Shown here piece after piece: positions 16,001-23,120 of a stretch of 23,997 nucleotides of DNA; within the stretch, counting starts at the first letter, position 1, and each line of letters opens with the position of its first letter. The position numbers and the translations under genes are program-made. Source of the stretch: JAEZFI01 sp044508215 (GTDB lineage Bacteria; Actinomycetota; Acidimicrobiia; Acidimicrobiales; Microtrichaceae); assembly GCA_044508215.1 (NCBI GenBank), contig JBIQID010000032.1:1-23997 (forward strand), read 5' to 3'. Below the pieces are notes generated by a model. The model was not told the origin of the DNA. It made no database searches and saw only the letters and a list, made by a program, of their open reading frames with translations.

Positions 16001-16503
16001 CCAAGGTGTCGAACATCCGGACGAGCACCGACTCGATCAGCTTCGAGGTGGACGAGCCGGGCACACCGGTGCTGATCACTGCGTCGTACTTCCCCAACTG
16101 GAAGGCCGAGGGTGCGGACGGTCCGTGGCGGGTGGGACCGAACCAGATGGTGGTGGTCCCGACCTCGGAGGAGGTGTCGCTCACCTACGGCCGCACCCCG
16201 ATCGAGGTGGGCAGCGCCGCGATCTCCGTCGCGGGCCTGGCGTTGTTGCTCCTGGTCGTGCACCGAGGTGCGTTCGTGGTGGGGCGTGACCCCCGCGAGC
16301 TGCCCGGCGACCGTGACGACCTGCCGCCGCTCGTCGACGACCCCGATCCCGCAGCCGACCGCGACGACCCCGACGAGGACCGTGTCGACGACGACGAGCT
16401 CGACCCCGACGAGTTCGACCCCGACGGGGACCGTGTCGACGACGTCGAGCTCGACGACGAGGCACTGCCCGAACCCGAACCCGACCCCGATCCCGACGAC
16501 TGA
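13048..16503 (+). CDS. Giant polytopic membrane protein, PTPS-related / YfhO-like
   Basis: A roughly 1151-aa protein. A disordered acidic N-terminus is followed by a first helix at about 62-84. Next come a loop GGDMGAHVWGPAFL (from about 96) and DWYNGFPAYTFY (from about 125), typical of the PTPS-related membrane family and recalling GT-C transferases with an acidic residue in the first outer loop. Many helices follow to about 665, then a large extracytoplasmic region (about 675-1050). This has YFPNWKAEG (from about 1014) as in YfhO-like proteins; then a last helix (1051-1074) and a 70-residue acidic tail. Its role is presumably glycan assembly at the outer membrane face, from family resemblance and neighbours. 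The ATG at 13048 is uncertain: a GTG at 12952 lies 9 nt after TAACCT and would add 32 residues. Confidence 0.75.
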   Translation: MTSLDAESGPAAPDAPVPADDTLAEDLEAQDPVSEEWLETSGDGPLWWPFRRYPGDDEARRLLMRAASFVIVAACCGFVFWVVHPELILSDSTPTGGDMGAHVWGPAFLRDHLLPSFRLSGWTPDWYNGFPAYTFYMVVPSLAIVALDVGFVPWFLAPVVVAVAAVGGTWAWRRVSGALLRTLVATAAIAFVVLTVDVPYNVAFKLVAVSGLVTLPAAVWWFGHNLGLRFGGPELMSIASVLFLMDQTLFHIYGGNIASTMAGEFAFSISLTFAFLFLGTVARGVRTGQHVALGAVFAALCALNHVIPFLYSLGAAAVILLYRPTLRALVWVGQTALIGGALAAFWYLPFYFTSTYMNDMGWEKLGPLKNEYGVNIPNSTELWRHLLPFAPHVSDAGNSTPDPNMLHGKVFFVLAIVGIALSLVKRVRAGLVLSTIAVGAALAFRYMPQGRFWNARVLPLYYLCIYLLAAVGVYLVLVLISQTFTWLSKGARLGAAIASVAVLYLLVILGVEQLWPFVASASVGERAVLVGVLAVAVVVVALAARRPSGAAISSITVGVAALVLGVLAEVSVDAGAAVSSLQVAVGLIVVLVLLCLAAHLDSMPARPLPAPAEQHRLVTFLAPPSRRHASPLSAFAMALMAAAVVFVVLGMSLRVLPGGRMATATGADGAVTDRYEWRPFGNGLLTLSSSYFGVARSWADYNFRGLEDKVSGGVDWSEEYFGVVEEAGRVGREHGCGRMMWEYDGDRQGSYGTPMAFMLLPYFTDGCIGSQEGLYFEASATTPFHFLMQSALSARCSCAQRFDIFGFSQSPYPGFDLDLGIQQMQMLGIRYYMADSETATAAADADPRLVEVGRYTPSIPEGVAERTPYVIYEVADSPVVRGLDHLPEVWPNVPESAHDRVGPYAQWFIDPSRWDVVPASDGPEEWPRNEAVTGPGHDRLTDDQLSDAARKYTPAQIEEMKEAKANTPKLSPLPPSERPQRVREAKVSNIRTSTDSISFEVDEPGTPVLITASYFPNWKAEGADGPWRVGPNQMVVVPTSEEVSLTYGRTPIEVGSAAISVAGLALLLLVVHRGAFVVGRDPRELPGDRDDLPPLVDDPDPAADRDDPDEDRVDDDELDPDEFDPDGDRVDDVELDDEALPEPEPDPDPDD
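16372..16503 (+). repeat. Acidic Asp/Glu/Pro coding repeat at the protein C-terminus
   Basis: The last codons encode an acidic tail with a partly duplicated 17-residue unit. DRVDDDELDP and DRVDDVELDD are encoded by GGACCGTGTCGACGACG at 16377 and again at 16428, 51 bp apart. A Pro-Glu/Pro-Asp dipeptide run ends the protein. DPDGDRVDD resembles calcium-binding DxDxDG loops. Confidence 0.7.
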
Positions 16504-16506
16504 CGT

Positions 16507-16541
16507 CCCCTCGCGGACCGGTCCGCATCCGGGCAGAGGGG
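16507..16541 (+). terminator. Stem enclosing a perfect palindrome after the membrane protein gene
   Basis: CCCCTC (16507-16512) pairs with GAGGGG (16536-16541), and within it lies the perfect 14-bp palindrome GCGGACCGGTCCGC (16513-16526). It begins three bases after the stop codon. It may be a GC-type terminator; the palindrome may also have its own role. Confidence 0.4.
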
Positions 16542-16550
16542 TCGCCCCGT

Positions 16551-16566
16551 TCCGGACCGGTCCGGA
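16551..16566. promoter_or_regulatory. Second perfect palindrome upstream of the GtrA-GT2 gene
   Basis: TCCGGACCGGTCCGGA is a perfect 16-bp palindrome sharing the GGACCGGTCC core with 16513-16526, 39 bp away centre to centre. It lies 53 bp upstream of the GtrA-GT2 start. A pair of similar dyads is compatible with a protein-binding operator, but no regulator is identifiable. Confidence 0.4.
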
Positions 16567-16619
16567 TCTGGCGGGCTCCCCGCGGCGGATCCGGGCCGCA
16601 TCGCCCACAATGTGGGTCC

Positions 16620-17819
16620 GTGAACTTCCTTCGCCGGTTCCTCGCCGTCGGTGCGGTCGCGACCGCCACCGACGTGGTGCTGGTGTACGTCCTCGCGCTC
16701 GGGTTCGGGATGCGTGCGATGTGGGCCGACGCGGTCGCGATCGCGGTCGCCACCGCCGTCAGCTTCTTCGGGCACCGGCACCTCTCGTTCTCCAGCACGC
16801 CGTCGAACCGCTGGTACCGCAACGTCGGCTCGTACCTGCTGTCGGCGGCCTGCGCCGGCGCAGCCGACGTGGCGATGGTCGCCCTCGCCACCTCCGGCGC
16901 GGCCTCCGTCGGCTGGTGGCACCTCACCTGGGCGAAGGCGCTCGGCCTCGCTGCGGCGTTCGGCCTCCGCGTGGTGTTCTTCCGGCGTGCGATGTTCGAT
17001 GCGGTGCGCGGCGACCAGGAGCAGCCGATCGCTCGTCCGCCGGCGCCAGGTGATGTCCGCCTGACGCTCGTGGTCCCCGCCTACGGCGAGGAGGAGGGGA
17101 TCGGCGCGGCGATCCGTTCGATCGAGGCGGCACTCGGCCACCTCCGCTCCGAGGGCGGCTTCGAGCTGATCGTGGTCGACGACGGCTCGCCCGACGACAC
17201 CGCGGCGGCAGCCGAGGCGGCAGGGGCCGACCGTGTGATCCGCCAGGACCGGAACCGGGGGAAGGGCGCAGCCGTCCGGGCCGGGATGCTCGCCGCCCGC
17301 GGCCGGACGGTCGTCTTCACGGACGCCGACCTCAGCTACTCGCCGGATCAGGTCCTCCGCCTGCTCGAGTCGGTGGAAGCCGGGTGGGACGTGGTCGTGG
17401 GAAGCCGGCGGCACTCGGAGACCGCGACGCTCGTCGCCGCTCGTCGCCTGCGGGAGCTGGGCGGCCGGGTGATCAACCTGTTCACCTCGGTGGTGCTCCT
17501 CGGCCAGTACCGCGACACGCAGTGCGGGCTGAAGGGGATGCGCTCCGACGTGGCCCGGGTCCTCTTCGAGCGCTCCCACATCGACGGGTTCGCCTTCGAC
17601 GTGGAGGTGTTCCACCTCGTCGAGCGGTTCCGCTTCACGCTGCGCGAGGTGCCGGTGGAGGTGGTGAACCACACCCGCTCCACGGTCAACGTGGTCCGCG
17701 ACGCGGCGCGGCTCCTGCGCGACCTCTTCCGCATCCGTGCCCGCTCCCGCGCCGGCGGCTACGAGCTGGGCGACGCCGAGCTGCCGACCACGCTCGAGGC
17801 TTCGACCCGCACCACGTAA
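16620..17819 (+). CDS. GtrA-domain / family 2 glycosyltransferase fusion
   Basis: A 399-aa two-domain protein. Residues about 4-127 are a GtrA-like four-helix membrane domain (SFFGHRHLSF at 48-57 is the family's helix-end motif). Residues about 146-370 are a polyprenyl-phosphate glycosyltransferase resembling dolichyl-phosphate glucosyl/mannosyl transferases: VVPAYGEEEGIG (151-162), VVDDGSPDDT (185-194), TDADLSYSP (234-242, the metal-binding DAD), then GSRRH, DTQCGLKGMR and FDVEVFHL. It likely makes a polyprenyl-phosphate sugar on the inner face, with the GtrA part helping membrane anchoring or flipping. In most such fusions known to me GtrA is C-terminal; here it is N-terminal. The GTG at 16620 lies 8 nt after CACAAT, within a CCCACAATGTGGG dyad, and has no ribosome binding site. 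Confidence 0.88.
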   Translation: MNFLRRFLAVGAVATATDVVLVYVLALGFGMRAMWADAVAIAVATAVSFFGHRHLSFSSTPSNRWYRNVGSYLLSAACAGAADVAMVALATSGAASVGWWHLTWAKALGLAAAFGLRVVFFRRAMFDAVRGDQEQPIARPPAPGDVRLTLVVPAYGEEEGIGAAIRSIEAALGHLRSEGGFELIVVDDGSPDDTAAAAEAAGADRVIRQDRNRGKGAAVRAGMLAARGRTVVFTDADLSYSPDQVLRLLESVEAGWDVVVGSRRHSETATLVAARRLRELGGRVINLFTSVVLLGQYRDTQCGLKGMRSDVARVLFERSHIDGFAFDVEVFHLVERFRFTLREVPVEVVNHTRSTVNVVRDAARLLRDLFRIRARSRAGGYELGDAELPTTLEASTRTT

Positions 17820-17826
17820 GGGCGGC

Positions 17827-17844
17827 CCCGGCGGCCGTGCCGGG
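17827..17844 (+). terminator. Short hairpin after the GtrA-GT2 gene
   Basis: CCCGGC (17827-17832) pairs with GCCGGG (17839-17844) around a 6-nt loop, 7 bases after the stop codon. It is only a modest stem with no U-tract. The next gene has its own promoter-like box, so a stop here is plausible. Confidence 0.3.
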
Positions 17845-17876
17845 TCGGCATCGAGGGGGCTGTCGCGACGCACGTC

Positions 17877-17882
17877 TACGCT
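17877..17882 (+). promoter_or_regulatory. Leaderless-type -10 box for the phosphomannomutase gene
   Basis: TACGCT, within CTACGCTCG, is followed by seven bases (CGCCCCC) and the ATG at 17890. No Shine-Dalgarno sequence precedes the ATG. This is the cleanest example of the TAnnnT-N7-start arrangement in the window. Confidence 0.55.
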
Positions 17883-17889
17883 CGCCCCC

Positions 17890-19251
17890 ATGAGCGACCT
17901 CGCCCAGCGCTTCGGCGCGATCTTCAAGGCCTACGACGTGCGGGGCACGGTGCCCGACCAGTTCGACGCCCCCATGGCCGGCCGCATCGGCGCCGCCTTC
18001 GCAGCGTTCGTGAAGGAGCAGGACCCCTCCACCAAGCGGGTTCTCGTCGCCCGCGACATGCGCCCCTCGGGTGAGGAGATGGTGGCGGCGTTCGCCGACG
18101 GCGCGATGTCCCAGGGGCTCGACGTGGTCGACCTCGGCCTCGGCTCCACCGACCTCCTCTACTACGCCGCCGGCTCCATGGACGCGCCCGGCGCGATGTT
18201 CACGGCGTCCCACAACCCGGCCCAGTACAACGGCATCAAGTTCTGCCTCTCCGGCGCCCGGCCGGTGGGGGAGGAGTCGGGGCTGGGCCGCATCCGCGAC
18301 CTGGCGGTCGAGGGGCTGGCTCCCACCGGCAGCACCGGCTCCCTCACCCACGAGGACGTGCTCGACCGGTTCGCAGCGCACGTGCGGTCGTTCGTCGACC
18401 TCTCCGCCCTGAAGCCGCTGAAGGTCGTGGCCGACACCGCCAACGGCATGGGCGGCCTCGTGGTGCCGGCCGCGTTCGAGGGCCTGCCCTTCGACCTCGA
18501 GGTCATGTACGCCGAGCTCGACGGCACCTTCCCCAACCACCCGGCGGATCCGATCCAGCCCGAGAACCAGGAGGACCTGCGCGCCAGGGTCCTCGAGGTG
18601 GGTGCCGACGTGGGCCTCGCCTTCGACGGCGACGCCGACCGCGTGTTCCTGGTCGACGAGAAGGGCCAGGGCCTCTCCGGCTCCACCACCACGGCGATCC
18701 TCTCCGACGCCATCGTGCGCCGGAACGGCGGCGGCAAGGTGGTCTACAACCTCATCTGCTCGAAGGCGGTGCCCGAGGTCGTCCGCGAGGCAGGCGGCGA
18801 GCCGATCCGCAGCCGGGTCGGGCACAGCTTCATCAAGGCCGTGATGGCCGAGACCGGTGCGATCTTCGGGGGCGAGCACTCGGCGCACTACTACTTCGCC
18901 GACAACTACCGGGCCGACTCCGGGCTGATCGCAGCGGTCATGGTGCTCGAGCAGATGTGCCTCCGCGACCTGCCGCTGTCCGAGCTGCGCAAGCCCTACG
19001 AGCGTTACGCCGCCTCGGGTGAGATCAACACCCGCGTCGACGACACCCAGGCCGTCATCGAACGGGTCGCCACGGCCTTCTCCAGCGGCGAGCAGGACCG
19101 CCTCGACGGGCTCACGGTCGACCTGGGCGACTGGTGGTTCAACCTCCGGCCCTCGAACACCGAGCCACTCCTGCGGCTGAACCTCGAAGCCCCCACCGCG
19201 GAAGAGGTCGAACGCCACGTGGCCGAGGTGAAGGCCGCGTTCGGGGAGTGA
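17890..19251 (+). CDS. manB: Phosphomannomutase / phosphoglucomutase
   Basis: Interconverts mannose-6-P and mannose-1-P (and possibly glucose phosphates), feeding GDP-mannose synthesis. The 453-aa length is normal for the alpha-D-phosphohexomutase family. All four signature sites are present: phosphoserine loop TASHNPAQYNGIK with Ser107, metal loop DGDADR (Asp246, Asp248, Asp250), sugar-binding loop GGEHSAHY (about 327-334) and phosphate-binding RPSNTEPLLRL near the C-terminus. The ATG at 17890 gives MSDLAQRFGAIFKAYDVRG, the usual N-terminus, and fits a leaderless transcript. The downstream hydrolase begins at the stop codon, so they share an mRNA. The symbol follows mycobacterial use (manB/pmmA). 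Confidence 0.93.
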   Translation: MSDLAQRFGAIFKAYDVRGTVPDQFDAPMAGRIGAAFAAFVKEQDPSTKRVLVARDMRPSGEEMVAAFADGAMSQGLDVVDLGLGSTDLLYYAAGSMDAPGAMFTASHNPAQYNGIKFCLSGARPVGEESGLGRIRDLAVEGLAPTGSTGSLTHEDVLDRFAAHVRSFVDLSALKPLKVVADTANGMGGLVVPAAFEGLPFDLEVMYAELDGTFPNHPADPIQPENQEDLRARVLEVGADVGLAFDGDADRVFLVDEKGQGLSGSTTTAILSDAIVRRNGGGKVVYNLICSKAVPEVVREAGGEPIRSRVGHSFIKAVMAETGAIFGGEHSAHYYFADNYRADSGLIAAVMVLEQMCLRDLPLSELRKPYERYAASGEINTRVDDTQAVIERVATAFSSGEQDRLDGLTVDLGDWWFNLRPSNTEPLLRLNLEAPTAEEVERHVAEVKAAFGE

Positions 19252-19256
19252 CCAAG

Positions 19257-20186
19257 GTGGCGAGCGCACCCGTCCCCGAGTACCCGGACGCACCCGAGTG
19301 GTTCCGCCGTGCGCTCGCGGTCCCGTTCACCGACGAGTTCGTCGAGGTGGCCGGTGCCCGGATCCACTACCTCGCCTGGGGCGAGCCGGGTCGCCGCGGG
19401 CTCGTGTTCGTGCACGGCGGCGGCGCCCAGGCGCACTGGTGGACCCACGTCGCCGCGCGCTTCGCAGCCGACTACCGGGTGCTCGCCATCGACCTGTCGG
19501 GCCACGGCGACAGCGAGCACCGCGAGGACTACGGGCTCGAGCAGTGGACCGACGAGGTCGTGGGCGTCGCCCGCGCCGGCGGCATCGAGGGGCCGCCGGT
19601 GGTGGTGGGGCACAGCATGGGCGGCTTCGTCACCATCGCCACCGCCGCGCTGCACGGCGAGCACCTCGCCGGAGTGATCATCTGCGACTCCCCGGTGACC
19701 CGACCCGACCCCGAGATCGGTTCGTTCCGCCTCAAGGAGGCGTTCGGGCGGCCCCGCACCTATCCCACGGTCGAGGACGCGCTCAGCCGGTTCCGCACGG
19801 TGCCCGCGCAGGAGAACTACCTGCCCTACGTGATGGACCACGTGGGGCGACGGTCGATGAAGCCGGTCGACGGTGGGTGGCAGTGGAAGTTCGACCGCCA
19901 CGTGTTCGAGCAGTTCACCGCCGGCCTGCGCAGCATCGCCCTGCCGTACCTGTCGCGGGTGAAGTGCCGCCTGGCCCTGCTGCGGTCGGAACGGGGCCTC
20001 GTGACGCCCGACATCGGCGAGTCGATGTATGAGGAGATGGGCCGCATCACCCCGGTCGTCGAGATCCCCGAGGCCGGCCACCACTCGATGCTCGACGAGC
20101 CGCTGGTGCTCCTCACGGCGATCCGCACGCTCCTCGCCGACTGGGACCACAGCGAGCCGGCCCGGCGGCTGGGCGCCTCCGGCTGA
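19257..20186 (+). CDS. Alpha/beta hydrolase
   Basis: A 309-aa alpha/beta-hydrolase fold protein. HGGGAQAHWW (53-62) supplies the oxyanion region, DLSGHGDS (79-86) follows strand 4, and GHSMGG holds the nucleophile Ser120. The C-terminal AGHHSMLDEP carries the catalytic His. There is no signal peptide, so it is probably cytoplasmic. The substrate cannot be told from sequence; esterase, lactonase or C-C hydrolase roles are all possible. The GTG at 19257 is chosen because GGGGAG precedes it by 8 nt. A GTG at 19248, overlapping the phosphomannomutase stop as GTGA, would add three residues. Its place among sugar-phosphate genes may be mere co-transcription. Confidence 0.85.
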   Translation: MASAPVPEYPDAPEWFRRALAVPFTDEFVEVAGARIHYLAWGEPGRRGLVFVHGGGAQAHWWTHVAARFAADYRVLAIDLSGHGDSEHREDYGLEQWTDEVVGVARAGGIEGPPVVVGHSMGGFVTIATAALHGEHLAGVIICDSPVTRPDPEIGSFRLKEAFGRPRTYPTVEDALSRFRTVPAQENYLPYVMDHVGRRSMKPVDGGWQWKFDRHVFEQFTAGLRSIALPYLSRVKCRLALLRSERGLVTPDIGESMYEEMGRITPVVEIPEAGHHSMLDEPLVLLTAIRTLLADWDHSEPARRLGASG

Positions 20187-20222
20187 GTTGACCCGTCCGC
20201 AGGCGCTGGAGGACAGTTTGGA

Positions 20223-20468
20223 ATGGCCATCTCGGACACCTCGCTCCTCGAGTTCCTCGCCTGCCCCGAGGACAAGGGCCCGCTCTGGTACTTCGCCGAC
20301 GAGGACTCGCTCTACAACCCTCGCCTGCAGCGCCGGTACCACATCCGTGAGGGCATCCCCGTGCTGTTGGTCGACGAGGCCGAGTCCGTCTCGAAGGGCG
20401 AGCACGACCGGCTGATGGCGAAGGCCGAGGCCGACGGGGTCGGCCCGAACTTCGATTCCGAGGACTGA
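20223..20468 (+). CDS. Trm112-like small protein (UPF0434/YcaR type)
   Basis: An 81-aa protein with the Trm112/YcaR layout: LLEFLACPEDKGPLWY (8-23), a middle YNPRLQRRYHI and IREGIPVLLVDEA. In eukaryotes and archaea Trm112 activates methyltransferases; bacterial short forms are mostly uncharacterised. Only one cysteine (Cys14) remains, so the usual zinc site is absent, as in many bacterial members. A GGAGG sequence about 11 nt upstream supports the ATG at 20223. It sits between the hydrolase and the isomerase, the last of which starts 7 bp downstream, so all are likely in one operon with phosphomannomutase. This adjacency to the SIS-domain isomerase is seen in other actinobacteria. Confidence 0.82.
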   Translation: MAISDTSLLEFLACPEDKGPLWYFADEDSLYNPRLQRRYHIREGIPVLLVDEAESVSKGEHDRLMAKAEADGVGPNFDSED

Positions 20469-20475
20469 GCAGCCG

Positions 20476-21498
20476 GTGCTCGACAGCCTCGACATGTTCG
20501 GCGCGGCGTCGCGCCTCCCCGAGCAGGTGGCCACAGCAGCCGAGCTGGCGCGCAAGGTCCCCGACCTCCCGTCCCCCGAGGGCGTGTCGTCGGTGGTCGT
20601 GTTCGGGATGGGGGGTTCCGGGATCGGCGGCGACGTGCTCGCAGCGCTCGCCGGCCCCTCCTGCGGCGTGCCGATCGTGGTGTCGAAGGGCTACGAGTGC
20701 CCCGCCCACGTGGGACCCGACACCTTGGTGTTCGCGTCGTCGTTCTCCGGGAACACCCAGGAGACGCTCGCCGCCGCCACGGCCGCACGTGAGGCCGGCG
20801 CCCGCATGGTCGTGCTCGCGGAGGGCGGCGAACTGGCCCGCCTGGCGGGGGAGTGGGGTGCGCCCCACCTGCAGATCGCCCCGGGGCTGCCCATGCCGCG
20901 GGCAGGCATCGCCGCGGTCTCCGTCCCGCTGCTCGTGACGCTGTCCCGGATGGGCCTCTGCGCAGAGGTCGACCCCTCCATCGAGGCCACGATCGCCCAG
21001 CTCGAGCGTCGGATCCCGACGCTGCGGGGCGACGGCTCGCCGGCCGCGGAGCTGGCTCGACGCATCGGCCGCACCATGCCGATCCTCTACGGCGACTCCA
21101 CGATCGGGGCCGTGGCCGCCAAGCGGTGGAAGTGCCAGTTCAACGAGAACCCGAAGGTCCCGGCGTTCGCCAACGAGATCCCCGAGCTGACCCACAACGA
21201 GATCTGTGGGTGGGCGCAGCACGGTGACGTCACCCGTCAGGTCTTCTCCGCCGTGCTGCTCCGCCACGATCACGAGCACGAGCTGAACCGGCGCCGGTTC
21301 ACCATCACCGCCGAGATCAGCGACGAGATCGTGGCCGGCGTGCACACGGTGACGGCCGAGGGCGACGGGCCCATGGCGCAGCTCTTCGACCTCATCGTCC
21401 AGGGCGACTTCGTGACCCTGGAGCTGGCCGTGCAGTCCGGGGTGGACCCCGGACCGATCCCTGTCCTCGACGGGATCAAGGTCGCGATGTCGCGCTGA
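20476..21498 (+). CDS. Bifunctional phosphoglucose/phosphomannose isomerase (SIS domains)
   Basis: Interconverts fructose-6-P with glucose-6-P and mannose-6-P, supplying the phosphomannomutase. The 340-aa product has two SIS domains. The first has GMGGSGIGGD (44-53) and the phosphate loop SSFSGNT (88-94). The second has GDSTIGAVAAKRWKCQFNE. Glu224 in FNENPK and His240 in ELTHNE have the same 16-residue spacing as the catalytic Glu203/His219 of the Pyrobaculum enzyme, and a lysine sits near the C-terminus (Lys335). The actinobacterial relatives called TobH are often annotated only as SIS proteins and may have lost activity; here the key residues are kept. The start is GTG at 20476. A hairpin follows the stop. 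Confidence 0.87.
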   Translation: MLDSLDMFGAASRLPEQVATAAELARKVPDLPSPEGVSSVVVFGMGGSGIGGDVLAALAGPSCGVPIVVSKGYECPAHVGPDTLVFASSFSGNTQETLAAATAAREAGARMVVLAEGGELARLAGEWGAPHLQIAPGLPMPRAGIAAVSVPLLVTLSRMGLCAEVDPSIEATIAQLERRIPTLRGDGSPAAELARRIGRTMPILYGDSTIGAVAAKRWKCQFNENPKVPAFANEIPELTHNEICGWAQHGDVTRQVFSAVLLRHDHEHELNRRRFTITAEISDEIVAGVHTVTAEGDGPMAQLFDLIVQGDFVTLELAVQSGVDPGPIPVLDGIKVAMSR

Positions 21499-21500
21499 AC

Positions 21501-21532
21501 CGGCGCCGCCGGTCGCCCGTCGGCGGGCGCCG
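21501..21532 (+). terminator. Hairpin after the isomerase gene
   Basis: CGGCGCC (21501-21507) pairs with GGCGCCG (21526-21532), continued by GCCG (21508-21511) with CGGC (21521-21524) across a single-G bulge. It is 2 bases after the stop codon and just before the sahH -10 box. This GC stem without a U-tract probably ends the manB operon. Confidence 0.5.
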
Positions 21533-21534
21533 CC

Positions 21535-21540
21535 TAACAT
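21535..21540 (+). promoter_or_regulatory. Candidate -10 box for sahH
   Basis: TAACAT follows directly after the terminator-like hairpin. A start of transcription near 21548-21550 would give a leader of about 75 nt before the sahH ATG. No clear -35 box is visible. Confidence 0.4.
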
Positions 21541-21549
21541 GGCCGCCGC

Positions 21550-21622
21550 AGGCTGCGCTGAACCGGTGTCTGATGACCCCAGCCGGCAGACGTCGAACAT
21601 CGAGACCACACGGGAGCGCGCG
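21550..21622 (+). promoter_or_regulatory. Structured sahH leader, possible pseudoknot
   Basis: CGGTGTCTG (21564-21572) pairs with CAGACGTCG (21587-21595), including two G-U pairs, leaving a 14-nt loop. CAGCC in that loop (21580-21584) is complementary to GGCTG upstream (21551-21555), so an H-type pseudoknot is possible. A ribosome binding site (CGGGAG) follows at 21611-21616. An SAH-sensing riboswitch is an attractive idea before an SAH hydrolase gene, but the conserved GAGGAGCGCUGC block of the known class is not present. Confidence 0.35.
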
Positions 21623-23071
<1,449 letters not shown>

Positions 23072-23076
23072 CGGCT

Positions 23077-23105
23077 CGACCGGCGCCCTGCGGGGCGCCG
23101 GGTCG
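23077..23105 (+). terminator. Hairpin after sahH
   Basis: CGACCGGCGCCC (23077-23088) pairs with 23093-23105 around a TGCG loop: twelve pairs and one bulged G. It begins 6 bases after the sahH stop. It is the most stable-looking short hairpin in the window and probably ends most sahH transcripts, though the next gene starts 15 bases later. Confidence 0.5.
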
Positions 23106-23120
23106 GCGAAGGGGGATCCC

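Noticed and set aside
13155..16289. A 1044-codon alternative frame within the PTPS-related gene
   Set aside because: Arg/Pro/Gly-rich, no membrane segments or motifs, whereas the other frame shows clear helices and family motifs.
21550..21622. Confident call of a known SAH riboswitch
   Set aside because: The conserved core of the known class cannot be found; only gene context and a possible pseudoknot support it, so it is kept as a finding.
21539..21622. Longer SahH N-terminus from the ATG at 21539
   Set aside because: The 28 extra residues do not resemble SahH, that ATG overlaps the -10 box, and the ATG at 21623 has a good ribosome binding site.
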